A DNA stretch of 64,000 nucleotides from Owenweeksia hongkongensis DSM 17368 (GCF_000236705.1 NC_016599.1:2418001-2482000); one strand, 5' to 3'. Shown: positions 53,001 through 62,483, counted from the stretch's first letter. Notes: a model not told the origin generated them from the letters alone. Numbers and translations are program-made.

Positions 53001-53101
53001 GTGTAAACTTGTTTAACGACAACCCACTTACCATGGGATATCAGCGTGGTGCTGCTCCTCAGTACAGATCTTACGCCTTGGGCCTTAATCTAAACTTTTA
53101 A
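50081..53101 (+). CDS. SusC-like TonB-dependent outer-membrane transporter for alginate oligomers
   Basis: 1006 residues. The signal peptide ends near PLNAQ. It is followed by a carboxypeptidase-D-like domain (about 28-100), a TonB-box region (EQVVVVGYGTQKKSHVTGSV), the plug (about 120-235, with RGANGVILVTTKSG) and a 22-strand barrel ending GLNLNF with the terminal Phe. This is the SusC/RagA layout. It imports oligosaccharides together with the SusD lipoprotein encoded 11 bases downstream. The substrate, alginate oligomers, is inferred from the lyases in the operon. Confidence 0.93.
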   Translation: MKKLLQILLLITCFTVCYEPLNAQDTKTISGVITSPTDGLPLPGAAVVVKGSEAATITDANGAFTIQASPDAILEVSFIGHKTQQVSVSGRTQINISLEEETSVLEQVVVVGYGTQKKSHVTGSVSKAEGSEMAQIAVPRADQALVGKLAGVQVTNTSAEAGAAPTIQVRGLTSISASTSPLIVIDGYPIQGDLSTIDMNDVESIEVLKDAASASIYGSRGANGVILVTTKSGGSSYGAKPATFTFNSYVGVKTPIKQEIYPSSDEWSNYVRSNLSQMGLTTVPDEIVQMDNLGTNTDWEDVMMRNGLIQNYSLGVSGGTQGVNYYIGGSYIGDEGVLRTNDYDKYNLRVNIDSKLNDWLEVGVNINPSMSKQQILGVGLHDALRSQPWLPEYHTSETVQYAAAAGYDVQVGDIAHERHFSDVNGVNLQLTSNNSSLAKVDGRTRTSQYFSNIANAYAKVKLTKSLSFRTSFGTFNSSAQNEYFQESWSIRTEATEGTYSEDKIFDWLSENTLTFDKSFGDHDLNVLGGFSAQKTTYSNTSLAANSFLTDQISTLNAGIISSGSTFEEQSSLASLFSRVNYSYKNKYMVSLSARGDGSSKFGINNQWGFFPSASLGWRVSQEDFFKPLTNTINEFKLRATVGKTGNNGIPNYAAYGTLTPVNSINNNTIEQGFAQTSTSNPDLSWESTTETNFGIDMAFMENRLYFSFDYYIAETDQLLLLVPISAVTGFTEEYQNIGKMKNTGFDFEVNFVAIDNDKFTWRIGGNISHYRNELLDFAGVDQLISTPDEKRPSQYIAQVGSPLVQFYGYETASQISTSDLATPYWPVNVGADAVYVKDLNGDGVITDEDRTVLGSPIPDFVWGITTSMNYKAFDLSMVWQGSQGAEVFNIDPYYYESQWKGANTLTADEQAKTRLKVETDDMIQDASFTALRSLNIGYTLPKTWTKKAGVRVYFTGYNLLYFTADDYTSYNPEGVNLFNDNPLTMGYQRGAAPQYRSYALGLNLNF

Positions 53102-53112
53102 AAAACAGACTT

Positions 53113-54474
53113 ATGAAAGCAATAAAATATATCACCCTTGGATTGATACTGGCAGTTTCTGCGTCTTGCGAAAAGTTCTTAGAGCTTGAGCCAGAGTCTG
53201 AGCTAACGGCAGAAGGATACTATGAAGATGCCGAACAAATAGAGTCTGGACTGTATGCCTGTTATGACGGTTTGCAGCAAACGATTCAAATCGAATTTAT
53301 ACTTACCGAAATGCGCTCCGATAATGGAACCACCGTGCTAAACGAAGGTGGATTTGGTCAGCTTGATAAATTCAATGACGCTACCACTAATAACTACACA
53401 CTAAACTATTGGCAGCTTAGCTACAACACGATTATGCGTGCCAACACAGTTTTGAAATATCTTGACGTGGTGACAGATGCCGGACAGCGCTCATCCTTTG
53501 AAGGTGAAGCAAGATTGATAAGAGCAATCAACTACTTTAACTTAGTAAGGTTGTATGGTGCTGTGCCTTTGGTAGATGATGTAATTCTTTCTTCAGAAGA
53601 CGAATTCTTCAAAAGAGTGGATGAAGCAACAATCTATAACTTTATCAAAAGTGATTTGCAATTTGCCGCTCAAAGCCTGCCCGCTACCAGTGATGCAGGT
53701 CGACCAAATCTTTACACGGCTATGACCCTTTTAGGAAAAGTACACTTGACTCTAAAAGAATATAGTGATGCTAAAATCCAATTAGGTAATGTTATCAATA
53801 TGGGTGGGTACGCTCTGGAGCCTAATTATGAGGATGTATTTAGCATTTCTAATGAGCTTAATGATGAAATCATTATGGCTATTGAGTTTAAAGAAAACTC
53901 AAATGGAGAAGGACAATCATTTAGTCATGAAATGACTATTCAGGGTGAGTTTGGAGGATTGAATAATCCTACTACGGATTTTATTAACTCCGCTGCTGCT
54001 GAAGATAGCATTCGTACCAGCTTCTTGATTACAAATGATTCTCCTCCCCTTTGTGGAAAGTATCTATCATCCGCAAACCCACTAGATGCGGGTAATGACT
54101 GGCCTTTGCTGCGCTATGCCGATGTACTACTAATGTATGGGGAAGCGGAAAATGAACTTAACGGCCCTACACAGGATGCCTTGGATTACCTAAATGAAAC
54201 ACGAAACAGAGCAGGCCTATCATCTCTTACTACCACAGACATTACTACTGCAGATGAGTATCGTACTGCTATGGAAGAGGAGCGTAGATACGAGCTGGCC
54301 TTTGAAAACCATCGTTGGTTTGACCTACTTCGCACAGGCCGTGCATTCGATGTAATGAATGCTCAAGGTGCAACAGAAGGTTTTTCTGTACCTACCTATA
54401 GACTGCTTTATCCAATACCGCAAAGAGAAATTGATGTAAGCAATGGTTTGCTAACTCAAAATTCAGGATACTAA
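53113..54474 (+). CDS. SusD-like surface glycan-binding lipoprotein
   Basis: 453 residues. The lipobox ends SASC (Cys19), followed by Glu-Lys and an acidic stretch, consistent with surface export. The SusD/RagB helical TPR fold is indicated by LELEPESELTAEGYYED, the ARLIRAINYFNLVRLYGAVP motif and a C-terminal ENHRWFDLLRTGRAFDVM. It forms the lid on the SusC barrel and binds the oligosaccharide. It lies between susC and the PL6 lyase gene, after which a hairpin is found. Confidence 0.93.
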   Translation: MKAIKYITLGLILAVSASCEKFLELEPESELTAEGYYEDAEQIESGLYACYDGLQQTIQIEFILTEMRSDNGTTVLNEGGFGQLDKFNDATTNNYTLNYWQLSYNTIMRANTVLKYLDVVTDAGQRSSFEGEARLIRAINYFNLVRLYGAVPLVDDVILSSEDEFFKRVDEATIYNFIKSDLQFAAQSLPATSDAGRPNLYTAMTLLGKVHLTLKEYSDAKIQLGNVINMGGYALEPNYEDVFSISNELNDEIIMAIEFKENSNGEGQSFSHEMTIQGEFGGLNNPTTDFINSAAAEDSIRTSFLITNDSPPLCGKYLSSANPLDAGNDWPLLRYADVLLMYGEAENELNGPTQDALDYLNETRNRAGLSSLTTTDITTADEYRTAMEEERRYELAFENHRWFDLLRTGRAFDVMNAQGATEGFSVPTYRLLYPIPQREIDVSNGLLTQNSGY

Positions 54475-54487
54475 AAACTTAACATTT

Positions 54488-54523
54488 GAATGGGGTCGGG
54501 GGTGTAAAAGCCCCTCTCCATTC
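54488..54523 (+). terminator. Hairpin between susD and the PL6 lyase gene
   Basis: GAATGG (54488-54493) pairs with CCATTC (54518-54523), and inside it GGGG pairs with CCCC around an A-rich loop. A weak CTTTTC follows. It probably acts as a partial terminator that keeps susCD messages above those of the enzyme genes. Confidence 0.5.
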
Positions 54524-54545
54524 CTTTTCGAACACATAGACCTTC

Positions 54546-56813
54546 ATGTCCAAATATTCATTTATCGTATTATCTCTTTTCGCACTTTTTAGTTGTGACC
54601 AACAAAAGGTTACCACTCTTAATGTTGAAAGTTTAAATGAAAAGATATCCTCAGCAAAACCTGGTGACACCGTATTGGTACCCTCAGGAACTTATGAAGA
54701 TGTAATAATTCATTTTAGTGCAAATGGCGAAGAAAATGCTCCCATCGTTTTAATGGCAGAAAATGCAGGAAACACAATTTTTAGCGGACAATCTCAGGTG
54801 TATATCTCAGGATCACATTTAGTACTTCATGGCCTCAAATTCGAAAATGGTTTTTCACCAAAAGGTTCAGTAATATCATTTAGCTCAGAAGATGGAAAAC
54901 AAAAAGCATCATACACCAGAGTTACGGAATGCGCAATTATCAATTACTCAAACCCTGATAGAATAAAGAAAGACAGCTGGGTGACTATTGACGGAACTCA
55001 CAATAGATTCGACCACAACTACATCGGAACAAAACTCAACTTGGGCACTACACTTATTGTAGAAATTGCCGACTCGCTTGCTATAAACAATTATCACTCT
55101 ATCGACTCCAATTACTTTGCCCCAAAACCACGCATGGGCAGTAATGGTGGTGAAACTATCCGTGTGGGAGCATCATCACAATCTTTAAAACCAAGCCACT
55201 TAACTTTAAAAAATAACTACTTCGACCGATGCAATGGCGAAGTGGAAGCCGTATCAATAAAGAGCAGTCAAAACGCTGTGTCCGGTAACGTTTTTTATGA
55301 ATGCGAAGGCGTATTAGCCATGCGCCATGGAAACGAAAACCTTGTAGAAAACAACTATTTCATTGGCAACGGAGTTGCAGCCACGGGCGGACTTCGAGTA
55401 ATAAATGCTGGCCATACTATCAAGCACAATTACTTCAGTGGAATTAGGGGCAAACGCTTTTTTGCGGCATTGGCAGTGATGAATGGAGTTCCAAACTCAC
55501 CCATCAACCGCTATCACCAAGTAAACAATGTGCTCATAGACAGTAACATTTTTATCGATTGTACTCAAATAGCTTTTGGAATTGGTAGCGATAATGAGCG
55601 CACTGCGGCACCCATCAATACCACCTTTAGCAACAATATTATTTATCAGGATGATAAAGATTGGCAAGTAGAATTTTTAGACGATATATCAGGCGTAAAG
55701 TTTGAGAACAATGTGTTAAGTGACGTTGATGTTGCGCATTCAGGCTTTTCTGAAGCAGACCTTATGCTAGCGGAATCTTCGGAAGGCCTGGATGCCATCA
55801 ACGGTTACCCTCAACCTAAATTACCTGTACAAAAATCCGAAACAGGTCCGCATTGGCTGGACAAGAATCAATTCGAAAAGGAAGGTTCAAGAACCGGTGA
55901 AGCATTTCACATTAACCAAAGTACTAAAGCAGATCTCGCAAGTACCGTTGCCAATATGCAAACTGGTGACACCCTTTGGATTGATGAAGCTGGAGAATAT
56001 CCATTTGAGCAACCAATAGAAGCTTCAAAGTCCATTCACATTGTAGCGAAAGCAGGTATTGAGCACCCGCAATTTGTGCCTGGTAAAAATTTTAGAGGCC
56101 GCGCATTTATTGAAATTACTGACGGTGTTGACGTGACTATAGATGGAATTTCATTCATCGGACGATCGGCTTATGGCGATGTTCCATTTGGCGTTTCAGC
56201 CATCGCTCCAATGCTCAAGCATTACAACCTTACGGTCAATAATTGCCGCTTTTCAGAATTTAACGAAGGTAGCTTTGCCGGTATTTCTGCCGAGAAGGGA
56301 ACTTTTGCAGACAGCATTAAAGTAAGCAATTCGTGGTTTAAAACTATCTCTGGCCAAGGCATAAAACTGGCTTCCGAAAACGATGATAAAGGCCGCTACA
56401 ACGCAGAGTTTATAACTATTGAAAATTGTGTTTTTGCCAACATAATGGGCGAAGCCATCAATATTTACCGAGGCGGAAATGACGAAAGCACATTAGGACC
56501 ATTTGCCACAATTAGCAATTGCACATTTGCCAACGTTTGTAATCGTGAGCTAGGCACAGTGGTTCGTATGATTGGAGTCCAAGATGCTGAAATCTACAAT
56601 TGCAATTTCACTGAATCTGGCAAAAGTGGCCGTGTAATTTTATTTGAAGATCCTGCTTGGGCAGAGATTTCTATACATGATTGTAATGTCTACAACTCTG
56701 GGCGTATCCAAACATTTTACCCTTCAAGGGTTCAAAGAAATTCCATCACGCAAAAGCCGGTAAGCTATAGCAACGAAGCAATCAATAATTGGCAGTTAGA
56801 AGAAACCAAATGA
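54546..56813 (+). CDS. Alginate lyase, polysaccharide lyase family 6 (two-domain)
   Basis: 755 residues. A lipoprotein signal ends FSC (Cys17), so it is anchored, probably at the cell surface. Residues about 20-390 are a right-handed beta-helix of the chondroitinase-B/PL6 type, with the catalytic Lys239 (EAVSIKSSQN) and Arg260 (VLAMRHGNE) 21 residues apart as in known PL6 enzymes, and acidic Ca-binding residues Glu232 and Glu234 nearby. A second beta-helix (about 410-755) matches the two-domain AlyGC-like subgroup. It cuts alginate, likely exolytically, at guluronate or mixed sites. It overlaps the PL17 gene by 4 bases. Confidence 0.88.
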   Translation: MSKYSFIVLSLFALFSCDQQKVTTLNVESLNEKISSAKPGDTVLVPSGTYEDVIIHFSANGEENAPIVLMAENAGNTIFSGQSQVYISGSHLVLHGLKFENGFSPKGSVISFSSEDGKQKASYTRVTECAIINYSNPDRIKKDSWVTIDGTHNRFDHNYIGTKLNLGTTLIVEIADSLAINNYHSIDSNYFAPKPRMGSNGGETIRVGASSQSLKPSHLTLKNNYFDRCNGEVEAVSIKSSQNAVSGNVFYECEGVLAMRHGNENLVENNYFIGNGVAATGGLRVINAGHTIKHNYFSGIRGKRFFAALAVMNGVPNSPINRYHQVNNVLIDSNIFIDCTQIAFGIGSDNERTAAPINTTFSNNIIYQDDKDWQVEFLDDISGVKFENNVLSDVDVAHSGFSEADLMLAESSEGLDAINGYPQPKLPVQKSETGPHWLDKNQFEKEGSRTGEAFHINQSTKADLASTVANMQTGDTLWIDEAGEYPFEQPIEASKSIHIVAKAGIEHPQFVPGKNFRGRAFIEITDGVDVTIDGISFIGRSAYGDVPFGVSAIAPMLKHYNLTVNNCRFSEFNEGSFAGISAEKGTFADSIKVSNSWFKTISGQGIKLASENDDKGRYNAEFITIENCVFANIMGEAINIYRGGNDESTLGPFATISNCTFANVCNRELGTVVRMIGVQDAEIYNCNFTESGKSGRVILFEDPAWAEISIHDCNVYNSGRIQTFYPSRVQRNSITQKPVSYSNEAINNWQLEETK

Positions 56814-58963
56814 AGAAACTGCTGATACATATTACCATGGCCTTTTGTGGCCTGATGCTCCTTGCTTGTGCAAACCAAGAAGAAACAGAAGCCACCGTGA
56901 ATACCCATGCGCCAAAATTACTATTGACCCAAAATGGCGCTGATTTTATAATGGCGCATCAGGATAATGTGCTTATAGAAAAATCGCTTGGAAAGCTAAG
57001 AACAGCTTTTAATACAGCTGTAGAAAAGCCGCTTGAATTTCCACAACCGCTTGATGCTGGCGGTGGATATTCTCACGAAACGCACAAAGCAAATTACCAA
57101 AATGCGCTTACAGCTGCCACCCTTTATTTACTGGAAAGTGACACGTCTGCATTGGCTTACGCTAAAGAAATTCTAATTGGCTACGCAGCCATGTATCCAA
57201 ATTTATCTACCCACCCAGAAGGAAAAACGCAAGCACCCGGCAAACTATTTTGGCAAATATTGAACGAAGAAGTTTCATTGGTTTACCTAATCCAAGCTTT
57301 TGACGCAATCAATTCGGCTCTTTCTGAAAACGAACGAGCTACCATCATCACCGGCTTGTTTGAGCCTATGGTAAGTTTTATCAAAGACGAATCTGCCAGC
57401 ACATTTAACAAAATACACAACCACGCCATGTGGGGTGTTGCGGGTGTTGGTATGGCCGGTTACGTTTTAGATCATCCAGAGTGGGTTGATGCCGCCCTCA
57501 ACGGAGGAGACAAATCGGGAAACAGTGGCTATTTTAAGCAAATAGACCAGCTTTTTTCACCTGACGGATATTATTCTGAAGGCCCATATTATCAGCGCTA
57601 CGCTCTAATGCCACTGGTGATTTTGGCCCAAGCTATAGAAGCAAATCAGCCTGAGATAAAAGTACTGGAGTACAAGGACGGTGTGATTTTAAAAACCATT
57701 GAAACCACAGTACAACTAAGTGCCTGCAACGGATATTTCTTTCCGCTAAACGATGCGGTAAAAGCGAAAAGCATCGAAACTCCAGAGCTAGGTTATGCCT
57801 TGCCACTGGTTTTTGATCACAGCGAAAACCCGGATCTATGGGTTGAGGTGATGAAACAAAACGGAAATGTAGTACTGACCGATGCTTTGGTTGGACTTCA
57901 TAAAAAGAAATGTGAGCCTTTTAAGCGAAATACACTTTACATAAAAGATGGTCCGAAAGGTGAAAGTGGAGCTTTAGCCATTTTGCGTTCCGATCCGTTT
58001 TGTGGTGGAACAACTGCACTTTTAAAGTTCGGTACACACGGCATGGGACACGGTCATTTTGATCAGCTTGGTATATTGTGGTACGGCCATGGCAATGAAA
58101 TTTTAGCTGATTATGGCGCTGCTCGTTACCACAACATTCCTCAAAAATTTGGAGGGAGATATTTGCCCGAAAATGATACTTGGGCCAATCAAACCATTGC
58201 GCACAATACATTGGTGGTAGACGAAAACAACCAATACGGTGGCGATGATGATTTAGCCGATCAGCATCATGGTGATGGCATTTACTTTATCAATTCGGAC
58301 TCTATAAAAGCTGCTGCTGCAAAAAACAACACGGCCTACCCGGGGATAAACTTACAACGCCATGTAGCCTTGGTCACCTTAGAAGGACTTGGGGCTGTAA
58401 CTATAGACATAACTACCGCTAATAGCGAGCAAAGTCACCAACTTGATTTGCCCTTTCACTACAAAGGAGACATAGTATTTCGCAAGCCAGCGGTACAAAT
58501 GGAAGCCAATCAACTTACAGTTTTGGGTAAAGAAAATGGCTATCAACACCTTTGGCTGCGTGGCGCTTCAGAAACCACCAAACTGGCACAAAGCACATTG
58601 GTAAACGGCAATTCATTTTACACCATTAGCACAACAGCTACCCAGCCTTTTAAAGTGCTTTGGGCGCAAACTGGAGCTAATGATCCAGAGGCAAATTTGC
58701 TTCATCAAGAAGCTTTGATTTACAGAAGCAAAGAAAAATCGCAAACCTGGGTTTCAGTTTTAGAGCCTCATGGCGATTACAACACCATTCACGAAAAAAC
58801 ATCTGGCGCAGCAACTCAAATTTCTGGCCTTACAGCCGAAGAAAACAACGGAGTGCTTACTCTAAAAATTACCACGGTTTCATCTCAGGAATTTCAACTT
58901 GAGTTTGAACTTTCAGAAAATCAAAATTTTAACAACCCGCATATATCAATATCAAAAGTATGA
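56810..58963 (+). CDS. Oligoalginate lyase, polysaccharide lyase family 17
   Basis: 717 residues from MKKLLIHITM. Lipoprotein signal with Cys20 (LLAC). An alpha/alpha-toroid (about 40-370) is followed by a heparinase II/III-like beta-sandwich. Catalytic residues of PL17 are recognisable: Asn204-His205 in KIHNHAMWGV and Tyr261 in YYSEGPYYQRY, plus HGMGHGHFDQLG in the second domain. It removes unsaturated monouronate units from alginate oligomers, giving the substrate for KdgF. It overlaps the PL6 gene and the KdgF gene by 4 bases each, so the three are coupled. Confidence 0.9.
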   Translation: MKKLLIHITMAFCGLMLLACANQEETEATVNTHAPKLLLTQNGADFIMAHQDNVLIEKSLGKLRTAFNTAVEKPLEFPQPLDAGGGYSHETHKANYQNALTAATLYLLESDTSALAYAKEILIGYAAMYPNLSTHPEGKTQAPGKLFWQILNEEVSLVYLIQAFDAINSALSENERATIITGLFEPMVSFIKDESASTFNKIHNHAMWGVAGVGMAGYVLDHPEWVDAALNGGDKSGNSGYFKQIDQLFSPDGYYSEGPYYQRYALMPLVILAQAIEANQPEIKVLEYKDGVILKTIETTVQLSACNGYFFPLNDAVKAKSIETPELGYALPLVFDHSENPDLWVEVMKQNGNVVLTDALVGLHKKKCEPFKRNTLYIKDGPKGESGALAILRSDPFCGGTTALLKFGTHGMGHGHFDQLGILWYGHGNEILADYGAARYHNIPQKFGGRYLPENDTWANQTIAHNTLVVDENNQYGGDDDLADQHHGDGIYFINSDSIKAAAAKNNTAYPGINLQRHVALVTLEGLGAVTIDITTANSEQSHQLDLPFHYKGDIVFRKPAVQMEANQLTVLGKENGYQHLWLRGASETTKLAQSTLVNGNSFYTISTTATQPFKVLWAQTGANDPEANLLHQEALIYRSKEKSQTWVSVLEPHGDYNTIHEKTSGAATQISGLTAEENNGVLTLKITTVSSQEFQLEFELSENQNFNNPHISISKV

Positions 58964-59331
58964 ACAGAAGCGAAGAATTTATTCTAACTCAAAACATGGA
59001 TTGGGAAGAACTTGGAGGCGGTGTGAGCCGCAAATTTCTAGGATATGACAACCAAATCATGATGGTGAAAGTAAAGTTTGAAAAAGGTGCCGTGGGCTCT
59101 CCCCACCATCATTTTCATACACAAGCCACCTACTGTGTAGAGGGCAAATTTGAATTTGAAATAGACGGTAAAAAGCAAATCGTAAATGGCGGTGATGGAG
59201 TTTACATTCCACCAAATGCGCTACATGGCGCTGTATGCCTTGAAGCCGGAATGCTGATTGACGTTTTCAGCCCTGTTCGTGAAGATTTTCTTGACGGAAG
59301 TGGCGTGTCTTATTTTGGCGACAAAGACTAA
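58960..59331 (+). CDS. kdgF: KdgF-type cupin, unsaturated uronate linearising enzyme
   Basis: 123 residues, a single cupin domain. The metal-binding residues are in SPHHHFHTQATYCVEG (His49-51, His53, Gln55) and the late His89 (IPPNALHGAV). KdgF opens the 4,5-unsaturated monouronate made by lyases to the linear keto-acid DEH. It lacks a signal peptide, so it acts in the cytoplasm. Its start overlaps the PL17 stop by 4 bases; the MFS gene follows after 17 bases. Confidence 0.9.
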   Translation: MNRSEEFILTQNMDWEELGGGVSRKFLGYDNQIMMVKVKFEKGAVGSPHHHFHTQATYCVEGKFEFEIDGKKQIVNGGDGVYIPPNALHGAVCLEAGMLIDVFSPVREDFLDGSGVSYFGDKD

Positions 59332-59348
59332 CGGATTAATAAAACAAG

Positions 59349-60620
59349 ATGAAACTAAAAGGATTAAGGTGGTGGATTATAGGGTTGATTTTTATCGCAA
59401 CCGTTATAAACTATATTGATAGAACTGCCTTTGCATTATTGTGGCCTCAGATGGGCGAAGACTTGGGCATGGACAAGTCGGACTACGCGGTAATGCTAAA
59501 TGTTTTTATGGCGTGCTATGCCTTCGGAAAATTTGCTTCGGGCAAGTTGTATGACGTTATCGGAACACGCCTCGGCTTTACCGTTTCCATTATCGTTTGG
59601 TCGGTAGCATCGGCTTTTCATGCTTTCGCTCGAGGCTTAATTACGCTCTCTATTTTTAGAGGTCTTTTAGGAATTGGCGAAGCCGGAAACTGGCCCGGTG
59701 CCGTGAAGAGCAACGGGGAATGGTTTCCTGTAAAAGAACGCGCTATTGCCCAAGGTATATTTAATGCAGGAGCCTCCATTGGTAATGTAATTGCTCCTTT
59801 TGTAATTGTTTTGCTTTACAGTCAATTTGGTTGGAAAACCACCTACATCATTTTAGGAGCACTTGGTATTTTATGGGTTATTCCATGGCTGTTTCTAAAT
59901 AAATCTACGCCTGAAAAACATCCTTGGGTAACAGAGAAAGAAAGAAACTTAATTCTTTCCAGCAGAATAGATGAGGAAGATGACCCTTCTAAAAAAGCCA
60001 AAAGCCTTAGTGTTGCAAAAATTTTAAGCCACAAAGAATCTTGGGGAGTATTAGCCTGCCGCTTTTTTATAGAGCCCATCTGGTGGTTTTTTGCTGGCTG
60101 GATGCCAATTTACTTGAATGACAAGTTCGGTTTGAGCATTGAAGAAATTGCCGGTACGATGTGGATCTCCTATTTGATGGCAGCAGCCGGAAGTATTTTA
60201 GGAGGAATCTTTACTGGAGAGTTAATGAAGCGATTCTCGGTAGATGCTTCTAGAAAAGCAACCATAGTAGTGGGAGGAGTATTGATTTTAGCGGCCTTCG
60301 TTTCCATAATAATGTTTGTGAGACAAGACAACTTCATGACATTTATCTACCTGGCAGGTATCGCTCTATTTGGTTTTCAGTTTGCCATTGGCAACATCCA
60401 AACCATATCAAGTGATTTATTCAGAGGCCCATCTGTAGGCACATTAGCAGGATTAGCAGGCACAGTAGCAGCCATTTCTCCCATGATTATGAACTGGTTT
60501 GTAGGTCAAATAACCACAAGTTCCTACACACCAGCATTTATAGCAATATGCGTAGCCGTTGCCATGGGCGTATTATCCATTTTCATATTAATAAAAAACA
60601 TAGGCCCTGTAAGGGAATAG
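59349..60620 (+). CDS. MFS hexuronate/uronate transporter
   Basis: 423 residues with about 12 membrane helices. The N-terminal part has the anion:cation symporter (ExuT/GudP) pattern: ATVINYIDRTAFALLWPQM, RGLLGIGEAGNWPGAVKS and EWFPVKERAIAQGIFNAGAS. It moves uronate monomers across the inner membrane. Within this operon the likely substrate is the unsaturated mannuronate/guluronate or DEH. It lies between kdgF and the SDR gene. Confidence 0.9.
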   Translation: MKLKGLRWWIIGLIFIATVINYIDRTAFALLWPQMGEDLGMDKSDYAVMLNVFMACYAFGKFASGKLYDVIGTRLGFTVSIIVWSVASAFHAFARGLITLSIFRGLLGIGEAGNWPGAVKSNGEWFPVKERAIAQGIFNAGASIGNVIAPFVIVLLYSQFGWKTTYIILGALGILWVIPWLFLNKSTPEKHPWVTEKERNLILSSRIDEEDDPSKKAKSLSVAKILSHKESWGVLACRFFIEPIWWFFAGWMPIYLNDKFGLSIEEIAGTMWISYLMAAAGSILGGIFTGELMKRFSVDASRKATIVVGGVLILAAFVSIIMFVRQDNFMTFIYLAGIALFGFQFAIGNIQTISSDLFRGPSVGTLAGLAGTVAAISPMIMNWFVGQITTSSYTPAFIAICVAVAMGVLSIFILIKNIGPVRE

Positions 60621-60657
60621 TAAATCAACAAGTCAAATACATTTAATTAGAATAAAC

Positions 60658-61416
60658 ATGAGTGCACAAAAAATAGCAGTAGTAACCGGAGCCACCGGAG
60701 GAATAGGTTTTGAAGTTTCCAAGAGACTAGGACAAGACGGTTTCACCGTAATTCTGAACGGCATAGATGATGAAGCAGGAGCAGCAAAAGTAAAGGAGCT
60801 ATCTTCTTTGGGTATTAAAGCTGAATACCGCGGATTTGATGTGACAGACGAAAACGCTGTGAACGAAAACATCAAAGCAATTGGAGAAAAATATAGCAAA
60901 ATTGACACCGTAGTAAACAATGCTGGTGGTCTTGGCGGAAGATCAAGATTTGAAGAAATGACCACTGAGTTTTACAGAGGTGTGATGGCTTTGAACCTTG
61001 ATTCTACTTTCTTCGTTTCTAGAGCCGCAATTCCATTTTTGAAAAAAGGCGAAAACGCTAACATCATTAACTATACTTCTAACGCAGGTTGGAATGCTGG
61101 TGGCCCTGGAGCTGGAATTTACGGTACATCCAAAGCCGGAGTTCATGCTATCACAAGAGCTTTAGCCAAGGATTTAGCTGAGTACGGAATCCGTGTAAAC
61201 GCTGTTTCTCCGGGAACTATCGACACCCCTTTCCACGCTCAAATCAAGTCTACCAAACCAGAAGTTTTTGCTTCATGGAAAAACAACATTCTACTTGGAA
61301 GACTAGGTCAACCAGAAGAAGTAGCTTCTGTAGTTTCATTTTTAGCTAGCAAGGATGCATCATTCATCACTGCTGAAACAATTCAAATAGGCGGAGGTCA
61401 GGCCTTAGGTATCTAA
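60658..61416 (+). CDS. Short-chain dehydrogenase, probable DEH reductase
   Basis: 252 residues, a classical SDR. The cofactor motif is TGATGGIGFEV, followed by NNAGG and the catalytic YGTSK (Tyr-x3-Lys), with Ser nearby in YTSNAG. In alginate loci this gene reduces 4-deoxy-L-erythro-5-hexoseulose uronate (DEH) to 2-keto-3-deoxygluconate (KDG) with NAD(P)H. The substrate follows from its position between the uronate transporter and KDG kinase; SDR sequence alone does not fix it. Confidence 0.85.
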   Translation: MSAQKIAVVTGATGGIGFEVSKRLGQDGFTVILNGIDDEAGAAKVKELSSLGIKAEYRGFDVTDENAVNENIKAIGEKYSKIDTVVNNAGGLGGRSRFEEMTTEFYRGVMALNLDSTFFVSRAAIPFLKKGENANIINYTSNAGWNAGGPGAGIYGTSKAGVHAITRALAKDLAEYGIRVNAVSPGTIDTPFHAQIKSTKPEVFASWKNNILLGRLGQPEEVASVVSFLASKDASFITAETIQIGGGQALGI

Positions 61417-61433
61417 TTTTTAAAAAGATTAAA

Positions 61434-62474
61434 ATGAAAAAAGTTGTAACATTTGGGGAGATCATGCTTCGCTTGTCACCTAATGGATTTTTAAGATTTT
61501 CTCAAGCCAATAGCTTTGATGTTGTTTACGGAGGTGGAGAATCTAACGTAGCTGTATCACTAGCGAACTATGGGGTTCCTGTAGATTTTGTAACGCGTTT
61601 GCCTCAAAACGACATTGGCGAATGTGCCATGATGGAAATGCGCAAAAGAGGTGTAAACTGTGAAAACATCATCTGGGGAGGCGACCGTTTAGGTATTTAT
61701 TTTCTAGAAACCGGTGCTGTAAATAGAGGTAGTAAAGTAGTGTACGACAGAGCTCATTCTGCTATGGCAGAAATTAAGCCTGGCATGGTAGACTGGAAAA
61801 AAGCCTTTGAAGGAGCTGATTGGTTTCACTGGACCGGCATTACACCAGCTATTTCGCAAGGTGCAGCCGATGCTTGTCTTGAAGCATTGAAAGTAGCCAG
61901 CGAAATGGGATTGACCATTTCTACCGACTTGAACTATCGCCAAAAGCTGTGGAAATACGGTGGCGATCGTGAGAAGATAATGACCGAATTAACGGCTTAC
62001 TGCGACATCATTTTGGGCAACGAAGAAGATGCTGAAAAGCACTTTGGCATTAAGCCCGAAGGATTGGATATTACCACTCAAGGCGAGCACGTAAAAGGCG
62101 AAGCATTTTTATCGGTTTGCGACCAAATGCTGAAAAAATTCCCTCGCGCCAAAAAAGTAATTACCACATTAAGAGGTTCTATTTCTGCTTCTCACAACTC
62201 GTGGGCAGGTGTTCTCTATGATGGTAAAACATTGTACGAATCTCCACAGTATCAAATCACCGATATCGTAGATCGTGTAGGTGGTGGAGACTCATTTATG
62301 GGTGGACTGATTTACGGATTGCTGAAGTATGATGGTGATGACCAACAGGCACTAAACTTTGCAGTAGCTGCTTCATGTTTGAAACACACCATTAAAGGTG
62401 ATGCCAACCTGGTAACCATCGCAGAAGTAGAAAAATTAATGGGTGGTGATTCTTCTGGTAGAGTTGCGAGATAA
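61434..62474 (+). CDS. kdgK: 2-keto-3-deoxygluconate kinase (PfkB family)
   Basis: 346 residues. PfkB-family motifs are present: VYGGGESNVAVSLANYG near the N terminus and the ATP/catalytic motif RVGGGDSFMGGLIYG with the catalytic Asp. It phosphorylates KDG to KDPG. It follows the SDR gene by 17 bases and precedes the aldolase gene by 9 bases. Confidence 0.93.
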   Translation: MKKVVTFGEIMLRLSPNGFLRFSQANSFDVVYGGGESNVAVSLANYGVPVDFVTRLPQNDIGECAMMEMRKRGVNCENIIWGGDRLGIYFLETGAVNRGSKVVYDRAHSAMAEIKPGMVDWKKAFEGADWFHWTGITPAISQGAADACLEALKVASEMGLTISTDLNYRQKLWKYGGDREKIMTELTAYCDIILGNEEDAEKHFGIKPEGLDITTQGEHVKGEAFLSVCDQMLKKFPRAKKVITTLRGSISASHNSWAGVLYDGKTLYESPQYQITDIVDRVGGGDSFMGGLIYGLLKYDGDDQQALNFAVAASCLKHTIKGDANLVTIAEVEKLMGGDSSGRVAR

Positions 62475-62483
62475 TTTCCAATT

